The translations under genes were made by a program, and so were the position numbers. Shown one piece after another: positions 51,094-60,034 of a stretch of DNA of 64,000 nucleotides. Source of the DNA: Rhizobium pisi (GTDB taxonomy: Bacteria; Pseudomonadota; Alphaproteobacteria; Rhizobiales; Rhizobiaceae); the NCBI RefSeq assembly GCF_003938655.1, contig NZ_RJJT01000012.1, positions 1 through 64,000 on the forward strand, read 5' to 3'. The notes under the pieces were generated by a model. That model had not been told where the DNA came from. It did no database searches and worked only from the letters and a program-made list of their open reading frames with translations. Numbering within the stretch: position 1 is the first letter of the stretch; every line of letters begins with the position of its first letter.

Positions 51094-53508
51094 CTAGACG
51101 GTTGCCGAGCGAAGATGGAAGGGCACCTCCTCGAGAGCCGTTTCAAGGGCTTCAAGACACCTCGCAGCATCGCTATCACTGAACACCAGCGGTGGCCTGA
51201 TTTTGATGATGTTTCCGAAGGGACCGGTGGAGGATACGAGAACGCCGAGCGCCTTCATCCGCTCGCGTACCCAGCGCGCAGCAAGCTTCGCGGGAGCTCT
51301 CGTGTCGCGGTCGGTCACGAGTTCGACGCCGAGGAAAAGACCGCGTCCCTGAATGTGGCCGACCAGCTCGTGCCGCTTCAGAAGGTCGTCGAGCCCGGCC
51401 TTGAGAATGCCCCCGTTCTTGCGAGCGTTGCCCTGCAGGTCCTCTCCCCAGAGGACATCGAGACACGCATTGCCGACTGCGGCCGAGACGGTGTTGCCTC
51501 CAAAAGTGTTGAAATAGCCGCCCTTCATCTGCAGGGTCGCGGCAATCTCGCGCCGCGTCACGAGTGCCGCCAGTGGATGGCCGTTGCCCATCGGTTTGCC
51601 CATGGTGACGATATCTGGCTCTACGTCGAAGGCCTGGAAGCCCCACATGTGGGTGCCCGACCGGGCGAAGCCCATCTGGACTTCGTCGGCGATCGTCAGC
51701 GCACCGTGGCGCCGGGCGGCACTGTAGGCGCGCGCAAGATAGTCGTCCGGCGGGACCAGTGCGCCATTCGCATCGAAGATGGAATCGGTCAGCAGTCCCG
51801 CAAATCCCTCCCCTTTTTCTTTCAGGCGTTGCGCGGCGTCATCAATATGGCCGGCATATTTGTAGCCGGCGTCATCGTCACCGAGCCGGTAGAGACCGCG
51901 GTAGAGGTTCGGCGGCGGCACCGTTTCCACCCAGGCCGGCCGATCCCTTGCGTCGTAATCAATGAGCGAGAGCGGCGACACGACTGATGTATTGCCGTGA
52001 TAGCTGTTCTCGGTGACGACGATGCCTTCCTTGCCCGTCACCGCGCGCGCCATACGCACGGCGAGATCATTGGCCTCTGAGCCGGTGCAGACAAAGATCC
52101 AGGTATCGAGATGAGACGGCAGCGTCGCAGACAGTCGCTCACCAAGCCTTACGATTTCCGCGTGGAGATAGCGCGTGTTCGTATTCAGCGTGCTTGCCTG
52201 CCGGGTAAGGGCGTCCACGACGTAAGGGTGGCAATGTCCGAGATTGGCGACATTGTTGTAGCAGTCGAGATACTCGGTGCCCAGAGCATCGTAGACCTTT
52301 GAGCCGCGGCCGCGAACGAGTTCGAGCGGTTCGTTGTAGAACGTATAGGTCTTGCCGAGCACCGCTTCGCGTTGCTTAAGCAGGGTGGGCTTGGGCACGG
52401 CCCGTGCATCCGCGGCGGCCGTGCTGAAGGGGACAACTGACGCCAGCATGCCGGCAACGAAGGCGGCATCCGTCACCTCAGCGATGCGCTCGATCGCATC
52501 CATATAGAGCGTCTGAAGATCGTCGAGCGATGTGCCGGGCACGTTGGTGACGGACTGGTAGGAGACGATGCCAACCTGCAGCAGAAGGCGGGCGAGAACA
52601 AGCTTGCGGAGCACGGCCAAATCATCGGCTTCGAGCGGCATGAAGCGCTGGTAACCCCGAGCAAGGCGGGTTGCAGCGAAGACGGGATCCGGTGTCCAGT
52701 GGATAAGTGAGGCGATTGCGACCGCGAGATCTTGCGCGACAGGCCCGTAAACCATGTCGCCGAAATCGATGACACCCTTGACGCCGAAAGCCGGATCGAC
52801 CTCCGCGAGCACGTTGGACTCGTGGAAGTCGTTGTAGATCACCTGCGCGCGAAGCTTCGGCAGAGCCTGCGTCGTGACCGTCGAAAGTTCCGGTAACAGG
52901 GCAAGCGCCACCTGTTTGATCCGTTCAGGCATATGGACATGCAGCCGCTCGAGGAGCCGGGGCGCGTTCTTGAGGTCCCAAGGCATGCGCTTCGGTGCCC
53001 CACCACCGTAGAATCCCTGCAAGGCACGCGCCAGTCGTCCGCTCATCGCGCCGAGCGTCATCAGTTCCGGCGCGCCCAAGGAACGCCCGGATGCCTGGAT
53101 CTGGTCGAGCAGGGTTTGCCCCGGCAGGAAGCTCATGACTCTGAGTGCATGGCTCCGGCCGGCCTCGTCTGCCACATCGGCCATCGGGGCGCCTGCTAGC
53201 GTACGCCGTACGCGCGGCACGGGAAAACCCGGATCGATCGCTGCGACATGCTCGAGGGCGTCGATCTGGAACTGGAGGCTTTCGGTGGGCTCCGCAAGCG
53301 AGGCCACCTTGACCACGAACTGCGCGCCGTCTGCGGTGACGAGACGGAAATTCTGCTCCCTCTCGCCGCCCAACCGGCGCCAGCTGCCGTTGAGGCCATA
53401 GGCTGCCGCAACGCGACCCTCCACGAGCTCCTGGGGGAGGTCCGGCGCTGCAATACTTGCGAGCAGCATCTCGATCGGATCTTGCCTGGAATGGGATTGC
53501 CTGTTCAC
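51094..53508 (-). CDS. Fused APH-type kinase / class III PLP enzyme (phospho-lyase type)
   Basis: An 804-residue two-domain protein. The N-terminal kinase domain covers about residues 20-345: ATP-binding Lys67 (VVKVAS), catalytic loop YNDFHESN (Asp227, Asn232; Tyr225 replaces the usual His), and VIDFGD with Asp248. The C-terminal class III domain (about 375-800) has CTGSEAND, YHGN, IADEVQ and the PLP lysine Lys638 in TMGKPMGNG. Some bacterial relatives carry an extra peptidase-like domain in the middle; here the domains join directly. The likely chemistry is phosphorylation of a hydroxy-amine then elimination of phosphate and ammonia to an aldehyde. The same two activities are separate genes at 22095 and 23180. 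Confidence 0.88.
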   Translation of the reverse strand: MNRQSHSRQDPIEMLLASIAAPDLPQELVEGRVAAAYGLNGSWRRLGGEREQNFRLVTADGAQFVVKVASLAEPTESLQFQIDALEHVAAIDPGFPVPRVRRTLAGAPMADVADEAGRSHALRVMSFLPGQTLLDQIQASGRSLGAPELMTLGAMSGRLARALQGFYGGGAPKRMPWDLKNAPRLLERLHVHMPERIKQVALALLPELSTVTTQALPKLRAQVIYNDFHESNVLAEVDPAFGVKGVIDFGDMVYGPVAQDLAVAIASLIHWTPDPVFAATRLARGYQRFMPLEADDLAVLRKLVLARLLLQVGIVSYQSVTNVPGTSLDDLQTLYMDAIERIAEVTDAAFVAGMLASVVPFSTAAADARAVPKPTLLKQREAVLGKTYTFYNEPLELVRGRGSKVYDALGTEYLDCYNNVANLGHCHPYVVDALTRQASTLNTNTRYLHAEIVRLGERLSATLPSHLDTWIFVCTGSEANDLAVRMARAVTGKEGIVVTENSYHGNTSVVSPLSLIDYDARDRPAWVETVPPPNLYRGLYRLGDDDAGYKYAGHIDDAAQRLKEKGEGFAGLLTDSIFDANGALVPPDDYLARAYSAARRHGALTIADEVQMGFARSGTHMWGFQAFDVEPDIVTMGKPMGNGHPLAALVTRREIAATLQMKGGYFNTFGGNTVSAAVGNACLDVLWGEDLQGNARKNGGILKAGLDDLLKRHELVGHIQGRGLFLGVELVTDRDTRAPAKLAARWVRERMKALGVLVSSTGPFGNIIKIRPPLVFSDSDAARCLEALETALEEVPFHLRSATV

Positions 53509-53708
53509 CGGAATACCTCACGATCTTGACGGATTTGGCCCGCGCGGGCGGCGCCGCGCTTACAAGGCCGACGCAGACCAAGGCTCCTGATTGAACTGTC
53601 TGGTGAAGGGTTTCTCCAACGGAACTGCCATCCGGCATAGAATGAAATCAGATGTTGGACCTTGCTCGCCTGCAAATCTATTCGCTCCTTTGGGGCTGCC
53701 CGGCGCCC

Positions 53709-54512
53709 TCAGTGGCCCGGAAATCGTTGATCGGACCGGCGCGTGATAACGGAGACAACGAGAAGACCGAATGCAACAATACCGAGGATCATGGTCGAGA
53801 CCGCGTTGATCTCGGGTGTCACTCCGAACTTGATCTGCGAATAGATCTTCATCGGCAGCGTCGATGCGCCCGGTCCGGTCGTGAAGCTGGAGATCACGAG
53901 ATCGTCCAGAGACAGCGTGAAGGACAGCAGCCAGGCGGAGATCAGGGCTGGCAGGATATTGGGCATGGCGACCTTGAGAAAAGCCGTCGCCGGTTGGCAG
54001 CCGAGGTCTCGCGCGGCCTCCTCCAGCGAGGGATCGAGTTCCGTCAGCCGCGACTGCAGGACGACCGCCGCAAAGCACATGGTGAAGGTGGCGTGCGCCA
54101 GTATGATCGTCAACGGCCCACGATCGATGCCGAGCGTGACGAACATCAGAAGCATGGAGACGCCGAGCACCACTTCCGGCATGACCATGGGCGCCGCCAG
54201 AAGACCGAGGAAGAGCCTGCGCCCGCGGAAGCGGCGTATCCGTACCGCCACAAGCGCGGCCAGCAGGCCAAGCAGGGTCGCAACCGTTGCGGAGACGGCA
54301 GCCACGGTAAAGCTGACCCGCGCCCCGTCGATGAGGGCCGCGTTGGAAAGGGCCGACGCGTACCATTGCGTCGAGAACCCGCCCCACACGGTCACCAGCC
54401 GCGACTCGTTGAAGCTGAAGACAATCAGGATAGCGATTGGCAGATAGAGGAATGCCATGACAGTAAAGATTGACAGGCGGTTGAACCAGCTCAGGGCATT
54501 GGCGTCTGACAT
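53709..54512 (-). CDS. Polyamine-type ABC transporter permease (PotI/PotC-like)
   Basis: 267 residues from the ATG at 54512 (MSDANALSWFNRLSIF); the frame continues upstream without homology. Features: N-terminal membrane segment, FNESRLVTVWGGFSTQWY (the family block), several membrane spans and the EAA loop EEAARDLGCQPATAFLKVAMPNILPALI. It follows the partner permease by 2 bases. There is a 200-bp gap to the fused kinase gene downstream. Confidence 0.92.
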   Translation of the reverse strand: MSDANALSWFNRLSIFTVMAFLYLPIAILIVFSFNESRLVTVWGGFSTQWYASALSNAALIDGARVSFTVAAVSATVATLLGLLAALVAVRIRRFRGRRLFLGLLAAPMVMPEVVLGVSMLLMFVTLGIDRGPLTIILAHATFTMCFAAVVLQSRLTELDPSLEEAARDLGCQPATAFLKVAMPNILPALISAWLLSFTLSLDDLVISSFTTGPGASTLPMKIYSQIKFGVTPEINAVSTMILGIVAFGLLVVSVITRRSDQRFPGH

Positions 54513-54514
54513 GG

Positions 54515-55405
54515 CTAGACCCTCATCTTGGACAGCCGCGATTGCAGCAAGCTGATTGGGATGACGAGAAGCAGCAGCAGGAGCACCGTAACCGCGGCAG
54601 CGACCGGCCAATCCCGGTTGTTGAAGAATTCGACCCAGATGGTGCGACCGATCATCTGCGTATCAGCACCGCCGAGCAGGTCGGGAACGACGAACTCGCC
54701 GACGACCGGAATGAAGACGAGCGCACATCCGGCCGCCACGCCAGAACGGCTTAAGGGAAAAGTGACGCGCCAAAAAGCTCCGAAGCGCGTGCATCCGAGG
54801 TCGCGGGCAGCCTCCAGAAGAGTTCGGTCGGCATCCGCCAGGCTCGAATAGATCGGCAGGATCATGAAGGGGAGATAGGTGTAGACGATGCCGACATAAA
54901 CCGCCGTCTGTGTGTTCATAATCTGCAGCGGATGACCGATTATCCCCACGGCCTGCAGGGCGGCATTCAGCAGCCCGTCACTGCTGAGGATCGCCATCCA
55001 CGCATAAACGCGGATGAGCAGCGAACTCCAGAACGGCACGATGACGAGAAAGACCAGGACCGAACGCCAGGAACGGCTACAACGGGAAATACCGTAGGCC
55101 AGCGGGTAGGCGATGAGAAGCGTAATGATCGTTGCGACCAGCGCGACCCTCAGGCTGTTCAGGTAGGCGCGCGCATAGAGCCCGTCGCGCAGCACGAATT
55201 GCAGGTTCTCGAAGTTCAGCTTGATCGACAGGAGCACGCCATCCCAACTGAAAAGCGGCTCGAAAGGCGGCATGCCGACCCGCGTGGACGACAGCGCGAT
55301 CGCCACCACCAGAATGGTCGGGAGCAAAAACATGATGCCAAGCCACAGGAAGGGCGACAGGATCAGAATTCTTTGGCCGAGGCGAATCCGATGCGGGGCG
55401 ATCAT
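54515..55405 (-). CDS. Polyamine-type ABC transporter permease (PotH/PotB-like)
   Basis: 296 residues from the ATG at 55405, with GGGGAG 8 bases upstream; a GTG at 55414 overlapping the ATPase stop is less likely. It has the PotH-like membrane pattern, with FWSSLLIRVYAWM and the EAA loop EAARDLGCTRFGAFWRVTFPLSRSG. It forms the inner-membrane channel with the gene at 53709. Operon order is binding protein, ATPase, this permease, second permease. Confidence 0.92.
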   Translation of the reverse strand: MIAPHRIRLGQRILILSPFLWLGIMFLLPTILVVAIALSSTRVGMPPFEPLFSWDGVLLSIKLNFENLQFVLRDGLYARAYLNSLRVALVATIITLLIAYPLAYGISRCSRSWRSVLVFLVIVPFWSSLLIRVYAWMAILSSDGLLNAALQAVGIIGHPLQIMNTQTAVYVGIVYTYLPFMILPIYSSLADADRTLLEAARDLGCTRFGAFWRVTFPLSRSGVAAGCALVFIPVVGEFVVPDLLGGADTQMIGRTIWVEFFNNRDWPVAAAVTVLLLLLLVIPISLLQSRLSKMRV

Positions 55406-55410
55406 TGCGC

Positions 55411-56481
55411 TCACTCCCCGAGCAGGTGAGCAGCGTCATCCGCCCACCGTGCGACGACGGAAACCCCGACGGCAAGATCGTCGTCGCAGCCCAAATTGAC
55501 CTTGAAGGCGTCGAGCGTCGCGTTCGTTACTAGGCGCACGCGGTAGCGCCGCTGTACGCCGGTGTATGTGATGTCCTCGATCACGCCTGGAAGGCCCGGC
55601 CCGCCGCGAACAAGCTCGATGCGCTCCGGCCGCACCGATAGCCAGAGCGGACCATCCGGCGAAACGCCGGCCGGCAGCCGGGCGCCGAACTGGCCGTCGA
55701 ATCCAGACAGGGTCAGCCGCGCCTGCCCGCCTTCTGGCTTGGCGGTCGCCACCTCGAAGATGTTGGCCTCCCCGAGAAACTTCGCGACATAGCGGGAGAT
55801 GGGGGCCTCATACACCGTTTCAGGTGAGCCGACCTGAAGCACCCGGCCCGACTGCATGATGGCGATGCGTGATGATACTGTCATGGCCTCGTGCTGGTCA
55901 TGCGTCACGATGACGAAGGTGAGGCCTAAATCCTTCTGCAGGCGAACGAGCTCGTCCTGGGTCTCGGTTCTCAGATTCTTGTCGAGCGCTCCCAGCGGCT
56001 CGTCGAGCAGCAGTATCTTCGGGCGCTTGACCAGCGCTCGAGCCAAGGCCACGCGTTGCCGCTGGCCGCCCGAAAGCTGCGAGGGCTTCCGGTCTAGCAA
56101 GACCTTCAACTGCAGTTTGCGGGCGACATCGGCCAAGCGGCTGTCGATTTCGGCTCTAGGCAGCCGCTCCTGCACGAGGCCGAAAGCGATGTTTTTCGCG
56201 ACGTCGAGATGTGGAAAGAGCGCATAGGACTGGAACATCATATTGGTCGGACGCTTGTCAGCAGGCACCGTGGTAACATCGGACTGGTCCAGCAGCACAC
56301 GACCCGAGGTCGGCGTCTCAAAGCCCGCAATCATGCGCAGCAGGGTTGATTTCCCGCAGCCAGAAGGCCCGAGAAGCGAGAAGAATTCGCCTTTGCCGAC
56401 ATCCAGCGACACGCCGTTGACAGCAACAAAGCTTCCATAGGTCTTGCTCAGACCGTCGACCGTCAAATAAGACTGCTGCAT
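55411..56481 (-). CDS. Polyamine-type ABC transporter ATPase (PotG/PotA-like)
   Basis: 356 residues from the ATG at 56481 (MQQSYLTVDGLSKTYG). Markers: Walker A GPSGCGKST, Q-loop FQSYALFPHL, signature LSGGQRQRVALAR, Walker B ILLLDEPLGALD and switch VTHDQ. The C-terminal TOBE-like regulatory domain is present (LWLSVRPERIEL, then GVIEDITYTG). Typical of Fe/polyamine/spermidine importers. It starts 26 bases after the binding-protein gene. Confidence 0.93.
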   Translation of the reverse strand: MQQSYLTVDGLSKTYGSFVAVNGVSLDVGKGEFFSLLGPSGCGKSTLLRMIAGFETPTSGRVLLDQSDVTTVPADKRPTNMMFQSYALFPHLDVAKNIAFGLVQERLPRAEIDSRLADVARKLQLKVLLDRKPSQLSGGQRQRVALARALVKRPKILLLDEPLGALDKNLRTETQDELVRLQKDLGLTFVIVTHDQHEAMTVSSRIAIMQSGRVLQVGSPETVYEAPISRYVAKFLGEANIFEVATAKPEGGQARLTLSGFDGQFGARLPAGVSPDGPLWLSVRPERIELVRGGPGLPGVIEDITYTGVQRRYRVRLVTNATLDAFKVNLGCDDDLAVGVSVVARWADDAAHLLGE

Positions 56482-56507
56482 ATCCACCGCTCTCAACGAT
56501 TGCGCGC

Positions 56508-57611
56508 TCAGTTGCCGGCGCGGAAGGTGGTCCAAACCCGGGTCCGCTCTCTATTCTGGCGGGGCGGCAGGGACCGGTCGGCGAAGAGCTTCGCCCTGAC
56601 GTCGTCGGACGGGTATATGTTGGGGTCGCTGGTGATCTCGGAACTCACGAGCGGCGTGGCTTTTGCATTCGCATTGGCAAGGAAGACTGCGTTACTGATA
56701 TCGGCAATTACCCGGGGATCGAGAATGTAGTCGATGAATTGGAGCGCCTGTTCGACATTGGCCGCACCGGCGGGGATCGCGAGCGTATCGAAGGAGACGA
56801 TTGTGCCCTCCTTCGGGAGGGAATAGCGGACATCCTGACCCGTCTTCGCCTCCTGCGCCCGCGCGGCCGCAATCCCCGTGTCGCCACTCCACATGACGGC
56901 TAGACAGAGCTGTCCAGAGGCCATGTCCGCGATCAGCTTGCCGCTTTGCATGTGCCGCACATTCGGCCGAAGGGCCATCAGCAGGTCCTGTGCCTTCTGC
57001 AAGTCTTCCTCCCTCGCGGAATAGGGGTCGAGCCCGAGATAGTTGAGTGCCATCGGGATAATTTCATTCGGCGCATCCACGATACCGATGCCACAGTCGG
57101 CAAACTTTGCCGCAATCTTCGGGTCGAACACCATGGCGAGGCTGTTCACGGGCGCATCGGGAAGCCTCGCGTCGATCATGGCGCGATTATAGGCGATTCC
57201 CGTGGTCAGCCACATGTAGGGAACGAGATAGGTGTTCCCGCTATCATGCTCGCCAAGCATCTTCAGGAGCTCGGGATTGAGGTTGCCGTAATTCTTCAGC
57301 TTACTCTTGTCGATCGGCTGCAACGCGCCGGAGGCAATCAGGCGCTCACCGACCGTTGCGCTGGGAAAGACGACGTCGAAGCCACTGCCGCCCGCAAGCA
57401 GGCGCGTTTCCAAGACCTCGAGGGAATCGAAGAAATCAACCCGGGCATCGATGCCGGTCTTTTCGACGAACTTGGAGATGGTGTCCGGCGCGAAATAGTC
57501 CGAGAAATTGAATATGAACAACTGTGTCGCATGGACGCCTGTCACCGACAGAATGAACATGGAGCCTGCGGCGAGAAGCCGATTGAAAGTCCGACGCAGC
57601 GATCTTGCCAT
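56508..57611 (-). CDS. Polyamine-type ABC transporter substrate-binding protein (PotF/PotD-like)
   Basis: 367 residues from the ATG at 57611, with GGAGG about 9 bases upstream (a TTG lies just before). A Sec-type signal peptide (LLAAGSMFILSVTGVHA) is followed by the family start LFIFNFSDYFAPDTISKFVEKTG, then FDVVFPSATVGERL and YLVPYMWLTTGIAYN, blocks of PotF/PotD proteins. First gene of the leftward operon (binding protein, ATPase, two permeases, fused kinase-PLP enzyme, esterase). The ligand is probably a polyamine or amino-alcohol; the binding pocket residues cannot be judged here. Confidence 0.9.
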   Translation of the reverse strand: MARSLRRTFNRLLAAGSMFILSVTGVHATQLFIFNFSDYFAPDTISKFVEKTGIDARVDFFDSLEVLETRLLAGGSGFDVVFPSATVGERLIASGALQPIDKSKLKNYGNLNPELLKMLGEHDSGNTYLVPYMWLTTGIAYNRAMIDARLPDAPVNSLAMVFDPKIAAKFADCGIGIVDAPNEIIPMALNYLGLDPYSAREEDLQKAQDLLMALRPNVRHMQSGKLIADMASGQLCLAVMWSGDTGIAAARAQEAKTGQDVRYSLPKEGTIVSFDTLAIPAGAANVEQALQFIDYILDPRVIADISNAVFLANANAKATPLVSSEITSDPNIYPSDDVRAKLFADRSLPPRQNRERTRVWTTFRAGN

Positions 57612-57950
57612 CAAGATTTCCTCCCGAAGAGAATGTCATCAAGCAAACCGCGATTTGCCTGACGAACAACACTGAAGTTATCTACGGTAACAGCCCGGGG
57701 ATTTTGTTCGTGATTTCCCGAAGTGAAGGGCTACACCTCATCAACCAAACTCCCCTGCCCCGCGGCCTTTATTTGTCATCGCTCCGCTCCTACGCGTATC
57801 TAGCTTGTCGGCAGACTTCGCGCCCGTCCGGTGTCAGACTCGTCCTCAAAGCGGTGCCGCCTAGGCACTGCGGGCCCAGCCGCTCGATCGGTCTCATGTC
57901 GTCAAGAATTTCCCGCCAGAAACCGCCTTTGCCATCGTTTGAAACTGGCG
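57612..57950. other. Intergenic region, 339 bp, no gene recognised
   Basis: Upstream of the polyamine-type operon (minus) and downstream of the LysR gene ending at 57951 (minus). It should contain the operon promoter. Overlapping frames here have no motifs or ribosome-binding sites, and I see no strong palindrome. Confidence 0.5.
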
Positions 57951-58898
57951 CTAAGCGGCTCGGATCGCTGCGGCATTCACCGTGGTCTTGATAACATCGA
58001 CAAAGGCCCGAAGAGTTGGACGGCTTTTCCAGTCCTCCAGCGTCGCAACCTGGAACTTCGCCTTGTAGGAAAACAGGTTCGGCCGGATCAGTCTCATCCG
58101 TCCGGCGCGCACGAATTGCGCGGCATAATGTTCGGGAAGATAGCCGAGATAGCAGCCAGAGAGGATCAGGAGAGCTTCAGCCTCCATGCTGGATACTGTC
58201 GCGTGCGGACTGCTGATTGCGAAGATTTTGATGTCGCGGGCACCCCAATAGTTGCGCCCGATGATCCGGTGCGTCCGCGCCTCGTCGATGCCAATTTTCT
58301 CATCAGGCATGGAAAACAGCGGGTGACCCTCCCCGCAGTAAAAATTCTGCGTCTCGTCATAGAGGTCAATGTAGGCCAGGCCCAGCGCCATACGCGGAAA
58401 ACTGCCGACGACGAGATCGAGCTTTCGCGATACGGCGTCGCGCAACAATTCACCCGGCGATTTCATCTCAATGAAGAGGTGGAGGGCCGGCGCGATTTCG
58501 GCGAGCTTTGCGATGGTCCGCACGAGGGGCGATACCGGATCGGTGATCGTGTTGTCGACCAGGCCGATGGCAAGATTACCACTGAGATTGGAGCGCAATC
58601 CGGACACCTTCCGGCTGAATTGGTCGAGCGAACCGAAGAGCCGCTGGCATTCGTCGAAGATCAAACGGCCGCTTTCGGTGAGTTCGAAACCGCCGCGACC
58701 CCGCTTGCAGAGAGTGACGCCGAGCCTCTCCTCCAACGCCGTTATCTTTCCCGATATGGTGGAAAGGGAGAGGTTGAGATCGGCCTGTGCCGCCGATAGG
58801 CCTCCGGCTTCCACGACCCGGATGAATATTCGGATAAGACGGATGTCGGCATTGTCGACCGAAATCAGATTGCGGGTGTTACCTTCGCACTTTTGCAT
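57951..58898 (-). CDS. LysR-family transcriptional regulator
   Basis: 315 residues from the ATG at 58898; the frame extends to 58985 without homology. Helix-turn-helix FIRVVEAGGLSAAQADLNLSLSTISGKITALEERLG. The effector domain contains FYCGEGHPLF and LILSGCYLGYLPEHYA, blocks shared with the LysR at 59058-59957, so the two are paralogs. Its position just upstream of the polyamine-type operon, same direction, suggests it regulates it. Confidence 0.9.
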   Translation of the reverse strand: MQKCEGNTRNLISVDNADIRLIRIFIRVVEAGGLSAAQADLNLSLSTISGKITALEERLGVTLCKRGRGGFELTESGRLIFDECQRLFGSLDQFSRKVSGLRSNLSGNLAIGLVDNTITDPVSPLVRTIAKLAEIAPALHLFIEMKSPGELLRDAVSRKLDLVVGSFPRMALGLAYIDLYDETQNFYCGEGHPLFSMPDEKIGIDEARTHRIIGRNYWGARDIKIFAISSPHATVSSMEAEALLILSGCYLGYLPEHYAAQFVRAGRMRLIRPNLFSYKAKFQVATLEDWKSRPTLRAFVDVIKTTVNAAAIRAA

Positions 58899-59057
58899 CT
58901 GCCGTCCCCACTCGTCGTCGGCGCGCCCCACCGGTGAGCAGAGCAGAGTATCCGGGGAAGACTTCGTCTCGCCCAGAGCCTCCATCCGCCCGGGCGCCAG
59001 ACTAGATCGGCGGCAGCGCCGCTAAAAATATCGTTCAATGAACCGATACATTGACTT

Positions 59058-59957
59058 TTACAAATGTAAGCCGTGCGCCCGGACGATTGCCTCGGCGACA
59101 AAGCTGACATTTGCAGCCTGCTCGCTCGTTCGTATGGCAAGGTCGATGTCGGCGAAATAGTCCTCATCTGCTATGGGCAGCCGGCGCAGGCGCCCCTGCC
59201 CTTCGAAGAGGCTCGCATAGTGGACCGGCAGAACGCCCAGATAGGCGCCTGACAACACCATCAACATCTCCGCTTCGATGTCGAAGGCCATGCGGTTCAG
59301 GATGGAATTGTGGAGGCGTTGGTTCGCGACGCCGTTCCAGTAACCGCGGTGGACCCAAGGATATTTGTAGCAATCCGCACTCGTGATCGCGTCGTCCGTC
59401 GCATCGAACAGCGGATGGCCAGATCCGCAGAAAACCGCGTGCTCCTCGCGATACAGGGTCCGGTAAGAAAGGCCTGACACCTTAATGTCGGAACCGCCGA
59501 TGCCCACGTCCAGCTCGTTTGCGGCGACCGCTCTTGTGATGTGGTTCGGCTGCATGATTTTGAGGTTCAGTTCGATTTCAGGCGCAGCTCTCGAGAGTTC
59601 GGCGATCGCGCCGGAAAGACGCAGACGCGGGTCCGTCGCCAGGCAGTCCACAATGCCGAGGCTCACCTTTCCTGCAAGAGCGCTTCGCAGGCATGACAAA
59701 CGCGCCGAACTCGCGTCCAGCATCTCTCCCATTTCCACGCTGATGTCATAAACCCGCCGTCCCTCGTCCGTCAGGGAGAACCCGCGGCGTCCCCGCTCGC
59801 ATAACTTCACTCCCAGGCGCTGCTCAAGCGCAGTCAGATGATTGGAGATTGTCGGCTGACTGAGCGAGAGCTCCATCTGGGCCGCAGAGATACCGCCATT
59901 GCGCACGACACTTTCGAACACACGAAACAAGTGAAGGTCGGAACCAGATATCTTCAT
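59058..59957 (-). CDS. LysR-family transcriptional regulator (paralog of the previous)
   Basis: 299 residues from the ATG at 59957 (MKISGSDLHLFRVFE). Helix-turn-helix VVRNGGISAAQMELSLSQPTISNHLTALEQRLG. It shares ERLG/QRLG...CERGRRGFSLTDEGR and VFCGSGHPLF/MLMVLSGAYLGVLPVHYA with its neighbour. It lies 77 bases after the agmatinase gene in the same direction, so the two may be co-transcribed, and it may control agmatinase and the rightward transporter at 61238. Confidence 0.9.
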   Translation of the reverse strand: MKISGSDLHLFRVFESVVRNGGISAAQMELSLSQPTISNHLTALEQRLGVKLCERGRRGFSLTDEGRRVYDISVEMGEMLDASSARLSCLRSALAGKVSLGIVDCLATDPRLRLSGAIAELSRAAPEIELNLKIMQPNHITRAVAANELDVGIGGSDIKVSGLSYRTLYREEHAVFCGSGHPLFDATDDAITSADCYKYPWVHRGYWNGVANQRLHNSILNRMAFDIEAEMLMVLSGAYLGVLPVHYASLFEGQGRLRRLPIADEDYFADIDLAIRTSEQAANVSFVAEAIVRAHGLHL

Positions 59958-60034
59958 GACAACAGATTGCACCAAACGCACGGAAGCGCAAACCCCCGAC
60001 CTGCCCTGATGCGTGTGCATCCGTGTCGCTAAGC

